DNA of 64,000 nt from Candidatus Iainarchaeum sp. (GTDB lineage: Archaea > Iainarchaeota > Iainarchaeia > Iainarchaeales > GCA-2688035): contig JAFCCO010000005.1 in the NCBI GenBank assembly GCA_017610175.1, forward strand, positions 1 to 64,000. The letters run 5' to 3'. A program made the position numbers and the translations under genes. Shown here in pieces: positions 1-7,795 of the stretch. Numbering within the stretch: the stretch's first letter is position 1; every line of letters begins with the position of its first letter. The notes under the pieces were generated by a model. The model searched no databases. It saw only the letters and a program-made list of their open reading frames with translations, and had not been told where the DNA came from.

Positions 1-771
1 GAAAATTGCCTAACCTGCGCAAACGACTGCGGAACGTGCCCTGAAGAAAAAACAATTCTCGAACAGGTAATTGAAGAGGCTACAATTGAAGAAATTGAGG
101 AGATTCTCGAAGCAATCGGTGAAACGCAGGCAATCAAAAGTGTTGAAGAAGCGGCTGAAAAAGTAAAACTTGAAAGAACAATAATAGTAAAGCAGGCAGA
201 GGTCTCAACAGGAACAACCGGCTACAAAACAAACATCACAATCAAAGCAAGCAACAAAACAGGAAAAAAACTCAAGAACGTAAAAATACTTGAAGTAATC
301 CCCAAAGCAGTGGCCGAGAGCGCCTCACTAATTAAAAGCGACCTCGAATTCAGAATAATCCAAGAAGATCCGGTAATAGAATTCACAATAGAAGAGATTG
401 GCATCGGCCAAAGCGCAGAGGTTTCATACTTTGTTGAAAAGAAAGTAGAGCAGGCAACACTTGCAGAATGGATTGCCCCAATCCCAGTAGCTGCAAAAGA
501 AGTAATTCCAAAACCCACAACCTGCTCAATTGACTCAGACTGTGATGATCAGGAACCCTGCACAAACGAGTTCTGTTTGAACGGCCAATGCAGCTTCGCA
601 CCGCTTGCGGATGGGACAAATTGTGGATTTGGAATGGAGTGCACTGCTGCCGAATGCATTGAAATTGAACGCGTTCAGATTGTTGCAGAAGAAGATTATA
701 CCGTTATCTACATTGCGCTTGCCGTTCTGTTGGTTCTTGCGGCGGCAGCCTACTACTACAAAAGAATGTAA
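1..771 (+). CDS. C-terminal part of a cysteine-rich, membrane-anchored surface protein (5' end outside window)
   Basis: Frame 1 is open from the first base, so the listed ORF starting with GTG at 310 is only the tail of a longer gene. The visible 256 residues begin with a Cys-rich stretch (CLTCANDCGTC), then a Glu-rich helix, a beta-sandwich-like region, and a second Cys-rich module with the C-x5-C-D-x4-C pattern seen in extracellular repeats. A hydrophobic segment (YIALAVLLVLAAAAYYY) followed by KRM ends the protein, which suggests one C-terminal membrane anchor with most of the chain outside the cell. No enzyme motif is visible. Function is unknown; a cell-envelope or adhesion role is inference from topology and cysteines. 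Confidence 0.75.
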   Translation, partial: ENCLTCANDCGTCPEEKTILEQVIEEATIEEIEEILEAIGETQAIKSVEEAAEKVKLERTIIVKQAEVSTGTTGYKTNITIKASNKTGKKLKNVKILEVIPKAVAESASLIKSDLEFRIIQEDPVIEFTIEEIGIGQSAEVSYFVEKKVEQATLAEWIAPIPVAAKEVIPKPTTCSIDSDCDDQEPCTNEFCLNGQCSFAPLADGTNCGFGMECTAAECIEIERVQIVAEEDYTVIYIALAVLLVLAAAAYYYKRM

Positions 772-786
772 TCGTTCACATGTCAA

Positions 787-797
787 ATCTTAAAAGG
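787..797 (+). promoter_or_regulatory. TATA-like element upstream of nadC
   Basis: The sequence atcttaaaagg lies about 35 nt before the nadC ATG, in the short gap after the surface-protein gene. It resembles an archaeal TATA box; the spacing leaves only a few nucleotides of 5' UTR. Read by eye only. Confidence 0.35.
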
Positions 798-825
798 CTT
801 TTCCCCGACTATCTGATGTGATAAC

Positions 826-1650
826 ATGCTTTCGCACGAAATGAAAAACCAGCTTAGGGGCTTTTTGGAAGCCGATTTGGGGCGAAGTGATCTCACCGCC
901 CACATTGTTCCGGGAAAGAAGGTAAGCGCACAGATTATTGTGCGGGAAAAATGTGTTCTTGCAGGGCTTGAAGAGGCAGCGTATCTTTTTGGCCTAAAAG
1001 GAGTAAAGTGCATTAAGAGGCACAAAGACGGTGAAAAGGTTCGGGTCGGGGCGGTTGTTTTAAAACTCAGCGGACTTAACAAAGCAGTATTCGGTGTTGA
1101 GCGCACTGCCTTGAACATTATTTCCAGAATGTCCGCTGTTGCGACTGCCTGTTCTGATGCGCAGAAAATTGCGGGCGAGCGCATTTCAGTTTCACTAACG
1201 CGCAAGACAATGCCTGGATTCAACCTCTTTGACAATAAGGCGGCTGAGGTTGCGGGAATCTGGACCCACAGGATTGACCTCAACAGTTTTGTTTTGCTGA
1301 AAGAGAACAATGTTGCATTATTTGACAAGCCATGCGACGCAGTTCTTGAGGCGCGGGCAGTTTACGGAAACAAAATGATTATTGAAATTGAAACCGAGTC
1401 TGTTGCAGAAGCCCTCAATGCGATAACTGCCAAGCCGGATATAGTGATGCTTGACAATTTTTCTGCCGCAACCGCTAAGTCTGCAATAAAGAAGCTTCGC
1501 GCACGCGGTTTTGCGGGACGCATTGAACTTTCCGGTGGAATAACTTTAAAAAACCTGAAGCGCTTTGCGCAATGCAAGCCCGACCTGATTTCGATGGGTT
1601 CACTAACACAAAGTGTTTCATCAAAGAATTTTTCCCTTGATATTTTGTGA
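826..1650 (+). CDS. nadC: nicotinate-nucleotide pyrophosphorylase (quinolinate phosphoribosyltransferase)
   Basis: It converts quinolinate and PRPP to nicotinate mononucleotide, CO2 and PPi in de novo NAD synthesis. At 274 residues it has the usual length. It shows the N-terminal alpha/beta sandwich followed by the family's barrel motifs: ALNIISRMS, SLTRKTMPG (usually TRKTTPG), a HRIDLNSFVLLKENN segment matching the HR.GL.D..lIKdNH region, IEIE, VMLDNF and ELSGGI. These make NadC rather than NAPRTase the likely identity. The related ModD proteins cannot be fully excluded because the HR segment is divergent. It sits 10 nt before nadD, so two consecutive NAD-pathway steps are encoded together. 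Confidence 0.85.
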   Translation: MLSHEMKNQLRGFLEADLGRSDLTAHIVPGKKVSAQIIVREKCVLAGLEEAAYLFGLKGVKCIKRHKDGEKVRVGAVVLKLSGLNKAVFGVERTALNIISRMSAVATACSDAQKIAGERISVSLTRKTMPGFNLFDNKAAEVAGIWTHRIDLNSFVLLKENNVALFDKPCDAVLEARAVYGNKMIIEIETESVAEALNAITAKPDIVMLDNFSAATAKSAIKKLRARGFAGRIELSGGITLKNLKRFAQCKPDLISMGSLTQSVSSKNFSLDIL

Positions 1651-1660
1651 GTGTGTTTGA

Positions 1661-2230
1661 ATGAAGATAGCTCTTTTTGGCGGAACGTTTGATCCTGTGC
1701 ACAACGGGCATGTTAGGGCAACGGAGGAAATCATTCGCCAGGGCATTGTGGACGAGGTTTGGTTCATTCCAGTCCAGTGGCATGCGTTTAAGGACAACGT
1801 AAACGTAACATTTCTTGAGCACAGAAAGGCAATGCTTAAAATTGCGGTTCAGGGGAAGGCAGGCATTAAGGTAATTGACCTCAACGAAAATCCCACTTAC
1901 ACGCTTGACACAATTCTCAAGGCAAAGAAAAAGTTTCCGGAGCACGAGTACTTCTGGCTGATGGGTACAAATCTTGTGGAGGAATTCTCGTCCTGGAAAA
2001 ATCCCAAACAGGTTCTAAAAGAGGTTAAGCTGATTCTATTCCCTGTTCCCGGAAACGAGCGGGAACAAAACGATTTGATTGATTCAAGCAACCCAATTCG
2101 GGTTGAGGCAAAAGAGATTGACCTAAGCAGCACGATTGTTCGCGAAAGGCTGCAGAGGGGCGAGTCCGTTGAGGGCCTTGTGGACTCCAAAGTGCTTGAA
2201 TATATTGAGGGCAATAATCTCTACAATTAG
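1661..2230 (+). CDS. nadD: nicotinate-nucleotide adenylyltransferase, bacterial NadD type
   Basis: It adenylates nicotinate mononucleotide, the step after NadC. The N-terminus (GGTFDPVHNGH) carries the nucleotidyltransferase HxGH signature, and the C-terminal LSSTIVRERL matches the ISSTxIR motif. The 189-residue length and FDPVHNGH context are those of bacterial NadD, whereas most archaea use the distinct NadM family. It follows nadC in the same direction with a 10-nt gap and is probably co-transcribed with it. The pairing with nadC supports a NAD role rather than phosphopantetheine adenylyltransferase, a related HxGH family of shorter length. Confidence 0.85.
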   Translation: MKIALFGGTFDPVHNGHVRATEEIIRQGIVDEVWFIPVQWHAFKDNVNVTFLEHRKAMLKIAVQGKAGIKVIDLNENPTYTLDTILKAKKKFPEHEYFWLMGTNLVEEFSSWKNPKQVLKEVKLILFPVPGNEREQNDLIDSSNPIRVEAKEIDLSSTIVRERLQRGESVEGLVDSKVLEYIEGNNLYN

Positions 2231-2313
2231 GCGTGGCCTTTAAGGCGTAAGCGTTAAAAACAACAAAACCGTAGATTTTAACAGTAAGTTCTTAACGTTC
2301 AGGTGATTTTAAA

Positions 2314-2586
2314 ATGCCAAGAAAACACGGAGCAAGGGCTGTTGGTGATGCAATTAAGAGGATTGCAAAATCAAAGGGTGTGCCGCACAGTGGAGTTACT
2401 TTGGGACAGGCACAGTCACGCACCTCAGCAAGACAGGTTAGGACGCCCCGGAAATCAGTGCCTGGTGCAAAAGTAAGGCTTCGCCCCAACGAAACGGTTA
2501 AAATGGCTCTCAGGCGAATGGCCAAGATCTCAGGGTCAAATTCCGCTGGCAAAATAGGAAAGGGAACAACGCGAAAGAGGCATTGA
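2314..2586 (+). CDS. small very basic protein, unknown function
   Basis: The ORF encodes 90 residues starting MPRKHGARAVG and ending GKGTTRKRH, with a high Lys/Arg content and few acidic residues. No cysteine cluster, signal peptide or membrane segment is present. Two short predicted helices (around residues 8-20 and 60-72) are separated by a Ser/Thr/Gly-rich stretch. Composition suggests nucleic-acid binding, but I recognise no family; it is not an obvious histone or ribosomal protein. It lies between nadD and another tiny basic ORF. Confidence 0.6.
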   Translation: MPRKHGARAVGDAIKRIAKSKGVPHSGVTLGQAQSRTSARQVRTPRKSVPGAKVRLRPNETVKMALRRMAKISGSNSAGKIGKGTTRKRH

Positions 2587-2633
2587 ATAAGTCTTTTTAA
2601 GCTTGTCCAGCCAATACTTTACTGGTGTAATTT

Positions 2634-2774
2634 ATGCCGGTTCCGAGGGGCAAGTCAGCAGCGAGGAATCTAAGAAAGGCATCAAAGCCTGTTGCAAGCC
2701 TTCTCAGGCGCAAGATGAAAAGAAAGTCCGGAAAACTCGGTGAAAAGCACAACGGCAAAAAAACGGAGAAGTGA
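2634..2774 (+). CDS. 46-residue Lys/Arg-rich protein, unknown (below the ORF-track cutoff)
   Basis: ATG at 2634 opens a 46-codon frame (begins MPVPRGKSAARNLRK, ends HNGKKTEK) that overlaps the GTG start of ilvE by 4 nt (GTGA). A TATA-like ctttttaagc lies about 35 nt upstream. About 40 percent of residues are Lys or Arg. The 4-nt overlap suggests translational coupling with ilvE. It could be a nucleic-acid-binding microprotein; function is unknown, and there is no homology evidence. Confidence 0.5.
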   Translation: MPVPRGKSAARNLRKASKPVASLLRRKMKRKSGKLGEKHNGKKTEK

Positions 2775-3694
2775 TTCTAGTGGAAGAGGTTGAATGGATT
2801 TGGCTTAACGGAGAATTTGTTAAATGGGGTGAGGCAAAGGTTCACGTTTTGACCCACGCACTCCACTATGGTTCGGGTGTGTTTGAGGGAATCCGATGCT
2901 ACGACACGCCAAAGGGCTCAGCTGTTTTCAGGCTCAAGGACCACCTCAAAAGGCTTTTCTATTCGGCAGAGGTCATGGGCCTCAAAATTCCCTACAAGGA
3001 AAAGGAACTTTACGACACTACGCTTGAATTAATCAGAAAAAATAAGGTAAAAGAGGCGTATATTCGCCCGATTGTTTTCTTTGGATACGGCAAAATGGGC
3101 CTGAACCCTGTCGGGGCAAAAGTTGACGTTTCAATTTCACTCTGGCCGTGGGGCGCATACCTTGGAGAGGACGGAATTAAGAACGGCGTTCGCGTAAAGA
3201 TTTCACCATGGGTTAGGCCTCCCACAAACGTTATGCCAACCAACGCAAAGGTTAACGGAAATTATGTTAACAGCATTCTCGCAAAGGTTGACGCAGTCGA
3301 AACAGGTTACGAGGATGCAATTCTTCTTGATTCAAAGGGAAACGTTGCCGAGTGCACGGCAGAAAACCTTTTCATTGTAAAGGACAACGTTCTCATAACA
3401 CCCCCGACTGACAACACACTGAAGGGAATTACCCGCGACAGCATAATGAAGATTGCCCTCGACTTTGACATAAAGGTTGAGGAAAGGTTCTTCAACAAGG
3501 ACAAGCTCTACGCGGCAGACGAGTGTTTTATGACCGGAACAGCTGCAGAGGTCACCCCAATTCGCGAAGTTGACGGCAATGCAATCGGGGAAGGCAAGCC
3601 AGGCCCGATAACCAAGAAAGTGCAAAATAAATACTACAAAGCAATCCACGGAAAAGCCCCTGAATACGAAAAATGGCTTGACTTTGCGGAGTGA
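2771..3694 (+). CDS. ilvE: branched-chain amino acid aminotransferase
   Basis: This PLP enzyme performs the last step for Leu, Ile and Val, moving the amino group from glutamate to the 2-oxo acid. It is 307 residues, the normal class IV length. The N-terminus (WIWLNGEFVKWGEAKVHVLTH) and ALHYGSGVFEGIR are diagnostic of IlvE; the PLP lysine lies in AKVNGNYVNS and the cofactor-binding segment is AECTAENLF. The annotated start is GTG 2771, which overlaps the upstream microprotein; GTG 2780 is an alternative. It precedes the leu leader and the leuA operon in the same direction. The leader region may allow it to be expressed independently of leuA. Confidence 0.93.
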   Translation: MILVEEVEWIWLNGEFVKWGEAKVHVLTHALHYGSGVFEGIRCYDTPKGSAVFRLKDHLKRLFYSAEVMGLKIPYKEKELYDTTLELIRKNKVKEAYIRPIVFFGYGKMGLNPVGAKVDVSISLWPWGAYLGEDGIKNGVRVKISPWVRPPTNVMPTNAKVNGNYVNSILAKVDAVETGYEDAILLDSKGNVAECTAENLFIVKDNVLITPPTDNTLKGITRDSIMKIALDFDIKVEERFFNKDKLYAADECFMTGTAAEVTPIREVDGNAIGEGKPGPITKKVQNKYYKAIHGKAPEYEKWLDFAE

Positions 3695-3699
3695 ACCAA

Positions 3700-3759
3700 A
3701 TGCACATTAGAAAAAGGCTCAAGCGATTTTTGGGGTTTGCAAGAAGAATTAAGCGCTGA
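3700..3759 (+). CDS. possible 19-residue cationic peptide (speculative)
   Basis: ATG 3700 begins 5 nt after the ilvE stop and encodes MHIRKRLKRFLGFARRIKR then TGA. Nine of 19 residues are Lys or Arg and the hydrophobic residues space like an amphipathic helix. It may be a chance ORF, since a frame this short is common by chance. It is listed because of its position between ilvE and the leader promoter. Confidence 0.2.
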   Translation: MHIRKRLKRFLGFARRIKR

Positions 3760-3768
3760 GAGAAAGCC

Positions 3769-3795
3769 TTTTAAATCCCTTAAGCACTATAGATA
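3769..3795 (+). promoter_or_regulatory. candidate TATA boxes for the leuA leader transcript
   Basis: A good TATA-like element, ttttaaat (3769-3776), would start transcription near 3798, about 18 nt before the leader ATG. A second, ctatagata (3787-3795), would start transcription at or next to the leader ATG at 3816. Either places the leader ORF at the very 5' end of the mRNA. Start sites were not measured. Confidence 0.5.
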
Positions 3796-3815
3796 ATAGC
3801 AATACAGTGGTATTT

Positions 3816-3902
3816 ATGAAAACAGCAGGTAGTTTTGGAACAAAGTCTACGAATTACTTACTTAGCCTGCTCGTTTTGCTTCTGGTTTTGCTGTTAGGAT
3901 AA
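3816..3902 (+). CDS. leucine-rich leader peptide of the leuA operon (putative attenuator peptide)
   Basis: ATG 3816 opens a 28-codon ORF ending TAA 3900-3902. After a polar N-terminus it ends YLLSLLVLLLVLLLG: 10 Leu and 2 Val in 15 residues. The Leu codons include TTA, TTG, CTT, CTC and CTG, so several tRNA-Leu species would be sampled. The stop codon abuts an 8-bp perfect hairpin, and leuA starts 78 nt later. Bacterial leuL/ilv leaders have this layout and sense charged tRNA through ribosome stalling. The hydrophobic run is only about 15 residues, short for a membrane span, so a membrane microprotein is the less likely alternative. Function is inferred from composition and position. Confidence 0.7.
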   Translation: MKTAGSFGTKSTNYLLSLLVLLLVLLLG

Positions 3903-3941
3903 GCACTTCCTAGCTAAAGCAAATTTTGGAAGTGCGGTTTT
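3903..3941 (+). terminator. attenuator-like hairpin before leuA
   Basis: GCACTTCC (3903-3910) and GGAAGTGC (3928-3935) form a perfect 8-bp stem with a 17-nt loop, followed by GG and TTTT. The left arm begins one base after the leader stop codon, so a ribosome pausing in the Leu run or at the stop would change whether it folds. I found no strong competing antiterminator stem by eye; a weak 5-bp alternative pairs ACTTC (3905-3909) with GAAGT (3951-3955). Confidence 0.6.
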
Positions 3942-3979
3942 AAAACTGGAGAAGTCATTAGATTCGAGGTGTTTTGGAA

Positions 3980-5497
3980 ATGAGAAAAATAAGAGTTTTT
4001 GATACAACGCTCAGAGATGGGGAGCAGAGCCCTGGTGCGACTCTTACGCATCGCGAGAAAATAATGATTGCAAGGCAGCTTGAAAAGCTTGGTGTTGATG
4101 TAATCGAGGCGGGTTTTCCTATCGCGAGCGATGACGATTTCAAGGCGGTTAAGGAGATTGCGGAAACCGTTAAGGGGCTGAGCGTGTGCGGTCTTGCCCG
4201 CGCAATGCCAAAGGACATTGACAGGGCCTGGGAGGCCATTCAGAACGCCAAAAAACCAAGGATACACACTTTTATGTCGACAAGCGACGTGCATTTAAAG
4301 CACCAATTCAAAAAAACCAGGGATGAGGCCCTTGAAATGAGTGTTGAGGCTGTAAAACTTGCCTGTTCCTACTGTAAGGATGTGGAGTTTTCGCCAATGG
4401 ATGCCACGCGCACCGACCCCAAATTCCTTTTCCAGGTGCTTGAAAAAGTGATTGAAGCCGGTGCGGGGACGGTTAACATTCCTGACACTGTTGGGTATGC
4501 CCAGCCAGTGGAATTCGGCAAGCTCATTAAGAACATTTGCGATAACGTTCCGGGCATTGAGAATGCGGTAGTTAGCGTGCACTGCCACAACGATTTGGGG
4601 CTTGCGGTCGCAAACAGCCTTGAGGCGGTGCGCAACGGCGCCGGCCAGGTTGAGTGCACTGTAAATGGCATTGGCGAGCGTGCAGGAAATGCGTCCCTTG
4701 AAGAAATCGCGATGAACCTGCATACCCGCAGTGAATTTTTTGGGGTCTGCACAAGCATTAACCTTAAGGAAATTTATCCTTCATCGCTGATGGTCAGCAA
4801 CCTTACAGGGATGGCGGTTCAGCGCAACAAGGCAATTGTTGGCAAAAACGCATTTGCGCACGAGGCCGGAATTCACCAGCACGGTGTTCTTGCAAACTCA
4901 CAAACTTATGAGATAATGGACCCTGAGATGATTGGCAATAAAAGCCAGTTTGTGCTCGGCAAGCATTCCGGCAAGCACGCAACAAAGAAGGTTCTCAAGG
5001 ACATGGGTTTTGATCTCTCAGACGACGAGCTCAAACAGGTAACCAACAGGATAAAACAGCTTGCAGACAAGCAGAAAACCGTGCTCGATGAAGACATTGT
5101 TGCAATTGCAGGAGATGTCACACAGCAGCTTAAGAAAGAGGAAAAGCGAATTGTTCTTGAGGAATTTCGCATTGAAACAGGCAACAAGGTAAAGCCCACT
5201 GCAATCCTCAAGCTTATAATCGACGGAAAGAAAGTTGAGGCAAAGGGAACAGGGGTTGGGCCTGTTGACGCAATAACCAACGCACTGCAATCAGTTTCAC
5301 CCACAAAGGTTTCGCTCCACGAATACCACCTCAACGCAATAACAGGCGGAACAGACGCACTTGCGGACGTTGAGGTAAAAATAGTCAACGGGTCGGGAAA
5401 GGTCCACAATGCAGAGGCAATCAATGAGGATGTACTAACGGCAAGCACGAACGCCATCATAAAGGGCATAAACAAGGCGCTTGCCAACAAAAAGTAG
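3980..5497 (+). CDS. leuA: 2-isopropylmalate synthase
   Basis: It condenses acetyl-CoA with 2-oxoisovalerate in the first committed step to leucine. The start is ATG 3980 rather than the TTG at 3974, because GAGGTG lies 8 nt upstream of the ATG. The 505-residue protein has the HMGL-like barrel with FDTTLRDGEQ, the metal-binding region DATRTD, VHCHNDLG and GIGERAGNASLEE, and HEAGIHQHG in the communication region. A C-terminal regulatory domain (about residues 385-505) is the usual site of leucine feedback inhibition. HTFMSTSDVHLKHQ is typical of bacterial-type LeuA; citramalate synthase and homocitrate synthase are less likely given the leucine-rich leader and leuBCD neighbours. Confidence 0.92.
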   Translation: MRKIRVFDTTLRDGEQSPGATLTHREKIMIARQLEKLGVDVIEAGFPIASDDDFKAVKEIAETVKGLSVCGLARAMPKDIDRAWEAIQNAKKPRIHTFMSTSDVHLKHQFKKTRDEALEMSVEAVKLACSYCKDVEFSPMDATRTDPKFLFQVLEKVIEAGAGTVNIPDTVGYAQPVEFGKLIKNICDNVPGIENAVVSVHCHNDLGLAVANSLEAVRNGAGQVECTVNGIGERAGNASLEEIAMNLHTRSEFFGVCTSINLKEIYPSSLMVSNLTGMAVQRNKAIVGKNAFAHEAGIHQHGVLANSQTYEIMDPEMIGNKSQFVLGKHSGKHATKKVLKDMGFDLSDDELKQVTNRIKQLADKQKTVLDEDIVAIAGDVTQQLKKEEKRIVLEEFRIETGNKVKPTAILKLIIDGKKVEAKGTGVGPVDAITNALQSVSPTKVSLHEYHLNAITGGTDALADVEVKIVNGSGKVHNAEAINEDVLTASTNAIIKGINKALANKK

Positions 5498-5506
5498 GTG
5501 AATGCA

Positions 5507-7204
5507 ATGCAGGGAAGTGAAGCAATAATAAAAACCCTTATTGAGGAAAAGGCGGAGCACGTGTTCGGTTTTCCGGGCGGAGCGGTAATGCCAATCTACG
5601 ACAAGTTTCTTGACTACGAAGATGAGTTAAGGCACATTCTTGTAAGGCACGAGCAGGCGGCGGCGCACGCAGCAGACGGCTATGCAAAGATTTCGGGAAA
5701 GGCAGGAGTCTGCCTTGCAACCTCCGGGCCAGGGGCAACAAACCTTGTGACCGGCATAATGACCGCTTACATGGATTCGGTTCCGCTCATTGCACTCGCC
5801 GGAAACGTTCCAACTTCGCTTCTTGGAAACGACGCTTTCCAGGAGTCCGACATGATGGGAATCACGATGCCAATTACAAAGCACAATTTCCAAATTCGCG
5901 ACCCGAACACAATCCGCTCAAAGATCAGGAAGGCATTCAAGATTGCACAGCACGGCAGGCCAGGTCCTGTCTATATTGACATTCCAAAGGACTCGCAGGT
6001 AAAGGAGGTAACAAAGGACATTAACAACGTGCTAATTGCAGGATTCAAGCCGGTTCTTAAGGGCCACCCTGTTCAGATAAAAAAGGCGGCCGAAATGATT
6101 CTCAAGGCAGAGTGCCCGGTAATTCTTGCAGGCGGCGGAATTCTTATCTCAAAGGCTTACGCTGAACTTGGCGAGCTTGCGGAGGGAATGAGCATTCCTG
6201 TAACCACCACTTTCATGGGGAAAAGCTGTTTTCCCGAAACACATCCCCTTTGCCTCGGAGTTATTGGGATGCACGGCAGAAAGGTTGCAAACTACGCAAT
6301 CGGAAATGCTGATCTAATAATCAATGTTGGCTGCAGGTTCAGTGACAGGATAACGGGTGACCTCAAGACATTTGCAAGTGGCGCAAAAATAATCCACATA
6401 GACATTGACAGCGCCGAAATAGGCAAGAACGTAAAAATCGACCTTCCGATTGTGGGTGATGCAAAGCAGGTTCTTTCCGAGCTTGTTAAGATCATAAAAT
6501 TAAAGGCCCCGAAGAGCAGGGGGTGGGCTGAAAAAATCAAGAAATTTATCAAGGACTGCGACTGCGCGATTGACGTGAAGGGAAGCCCGCTTGATCCCAG
6601 AAAAATAATGTTCGAGCTCAACAGAATTCTTGGAAAAGAGGACATTCTTTCAACCGGAACCGGGCAGCACCAGATGTTTGCCATGCACTTTGTTAAAAGG
6701 GACGTGCCGCACACGTTCATTTCAAGCGGGGGGGCGGGCACAATGGGATACGGTTTTCCCGCGGCAATTGGCGCAAAGGTTGCAAAGCCGGATGCACAGG
6801 TTTTTGACCTTGATGGGGACGGCTCTTTTGCAATGGTTATTCAGGAGCTTGCAACCTGCAAGGAAGAAAATATAAAGGTTATTCCCGTAATTATGAACAA
6901 CGCATACCTTGGAATGGTCAGGCAGTGGATGGAGCTATTCGTTGACAAAAGATACAGTGGAGTGCACCTCAAAAGGACCCCTGACTTTGCAAAGGTGGCA
7001 GAAGCCTACGGGCTTGAGGGAATAACGGTTGAGCGTGACTCAGAGCTTCGCGAGGCGTTTGAACGCGCTTACAAGGCGGACTCAACGGTCTTAATTGATG
7101 TGATTACACAGGAAGAGGCAAACATCCTCCCAATGTTTTCGGCGGGGGCAAACAATGTTGACATGTTTGGTGGATGCATTCAAAACAAGGGAGAACTGTT
7201 TTAG
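5507..7204 (+). CDS. ilvB: acetolactate synthase, large catalytic subunit
   Basis: It joins two pyruvates (or pyruvate and 2-oxobutyrate) using thiamine diphosphate and FAD. The 565-residue protein has GFPGGAVMPIYD, the catalytic Glu in RHEQAAAHAADGYA, and the ThDP/Mg motif GDGSFAMVIQEL...NNAYLGMVRQW. The preferred start is ATG 5507, since the track start GTG 5498 lies inside the AGGTGA ribosome binding site. It begins 9 nt after leuA and is followed within 13 nt by its regulatory subunit, so the three genes are surely one transcript. Confidence 0.94.
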   Translation: MQGSEAIIKTLIEEKAEHVFGFPGGAVMPIYDKFLDYEDELRHILVRHEQAAAHAADGYAKISGKAGVCLATSGPGATNLVTGIMTAYMDSVPLIALAGNVPTSLLGNDAFQESDMMGITMPITKHNFQIRDPNTIRSKIRKAFKIAQHGRPGPVYIDIPKDSQVKEVTKDINNVLIAGFKPVLKGHPVQIKKAAEMILKAECPVILAGGGILISKAYAELGELAEGMSIPVTTTFMGKSCFPETHPLCLGVIGMHGRKVANYAIGNADLIINVGCRFSDRITGDLKTFASGAKIIHIDIDSAEIGKNVKIDLPIVGDAKQVLSELVKIIKLKAPKSRGWAEKIKKFIKDCDCAIDVKGSPLDPRKIMFELNRILGKEDILSTGTGQHQMFAMHFVKRDVPHTFISSGGAGTMGYGFPAAIGAKVAKPDAQVFDLDGDGSFAMVIQELATCKEENIKVIPVIMNNAYLGMVRQWMELFVDKRYSGVHLKRTPDFAKVAEAYGLEGITVERDSELREAFERAYKADSTVLIDVITQEEANILPMFSAGANNVDMFGGCIQNKGELF

Positions 7205-7217
7205 GGAAGGGGTTTGA

Positions 7218-7730
7218 ATGGATGAATCAAGGGAAATTGGCGGAAAAACAAAGAAACACATAATCGGAATTATGGTTGACGACCACCCGGGCGTAATGTC
7301 AAAGCTTTCCTCGCTTTTCGCAAGGCGCGGATTCAACATTGACAGCATTGTTGTCGGAAAAAGCGCCCACCCAGGAATGGCACACATTGTGATAAGCGTT
7401 GTTGCCAACGACGAAATCATTGAACAGCTTGAAAAACAGGTAAACAAGCTAATTGACGTTGCAAAGATTACAGACCTTGCGCCAGCGCAAAGCGTGATAA
7501 GGGAACACTGCCTTGTGAAAGTGGCCTCAACGGAAAAATCAAGGGAGGACATAATTAACATCGCAAAAATCCACAAGGCAAAGGTCCTTGACATTAACCA
7601 CTCAAGCATAATTGTTGAAATAGTCGGCAGGCCAGCCAAAATAGAAAATTTTATTGAGCTAATGGGAAAGTACGGAATTAAGGAAGTAAGCAGAACAGGA
7701 ATTAATGCCCTGCAAAGGGGAACAAAATAA
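7218..7730 (+). CDS. ilvN: acetolactate synthase, small regulatory subunit
   Basis: The 170-residue protein is the ACT-domain partner that activates IlvB and confers valine feedback inhibition. The ACT domain occupies about residues 13-90 (HIIGIMVDDHPGVMSKLSSLFARRGFNIDS), followed by the second IlvH-type domain (LVKVASTEKSREDI...) and ending with the SRTGINALQRG tail common to the family. GGGAAGGGG upstream of ATG 7218 may act as the ribosome binding site. Position directly after ilvB fits subunit co-expression. Confidence 0.93.
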   Translation: MDESREIGGKTKKHIIGIMVDDHPGVMSKLSSLFARRGFNIDSIVVGKSAHPGMAHIVISVVANDEIIEQLEKQVNKLIDVAKITDLAPAQSVIREHCLVKVASTEKSREDIINIAKIHKAKVLDINHSSIIVEIVGRPAKIENFIELMGKYGIKEVSRTGINALQRGTK

Positions 7731-7795
7731 AAACAGTTATCAGGTAATTCGGTAAGAATTGCCCAACTTCAAATTGCAAACGGAGGGAGTAAAAC

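Noticed and set aside
2314-2586. Archaeal histone
   Set aside because: The basic protein lacks the histone-fold helix pattern and signature residues.
3816-3902. Reading the leu leader as a small membrane protein
   Set aside because: The hydrophobic run is only about 15 residues, there is a hairpin immediately after the stop, and a product-matched leader is seen at the aromatic operon too. Not fully excluded.
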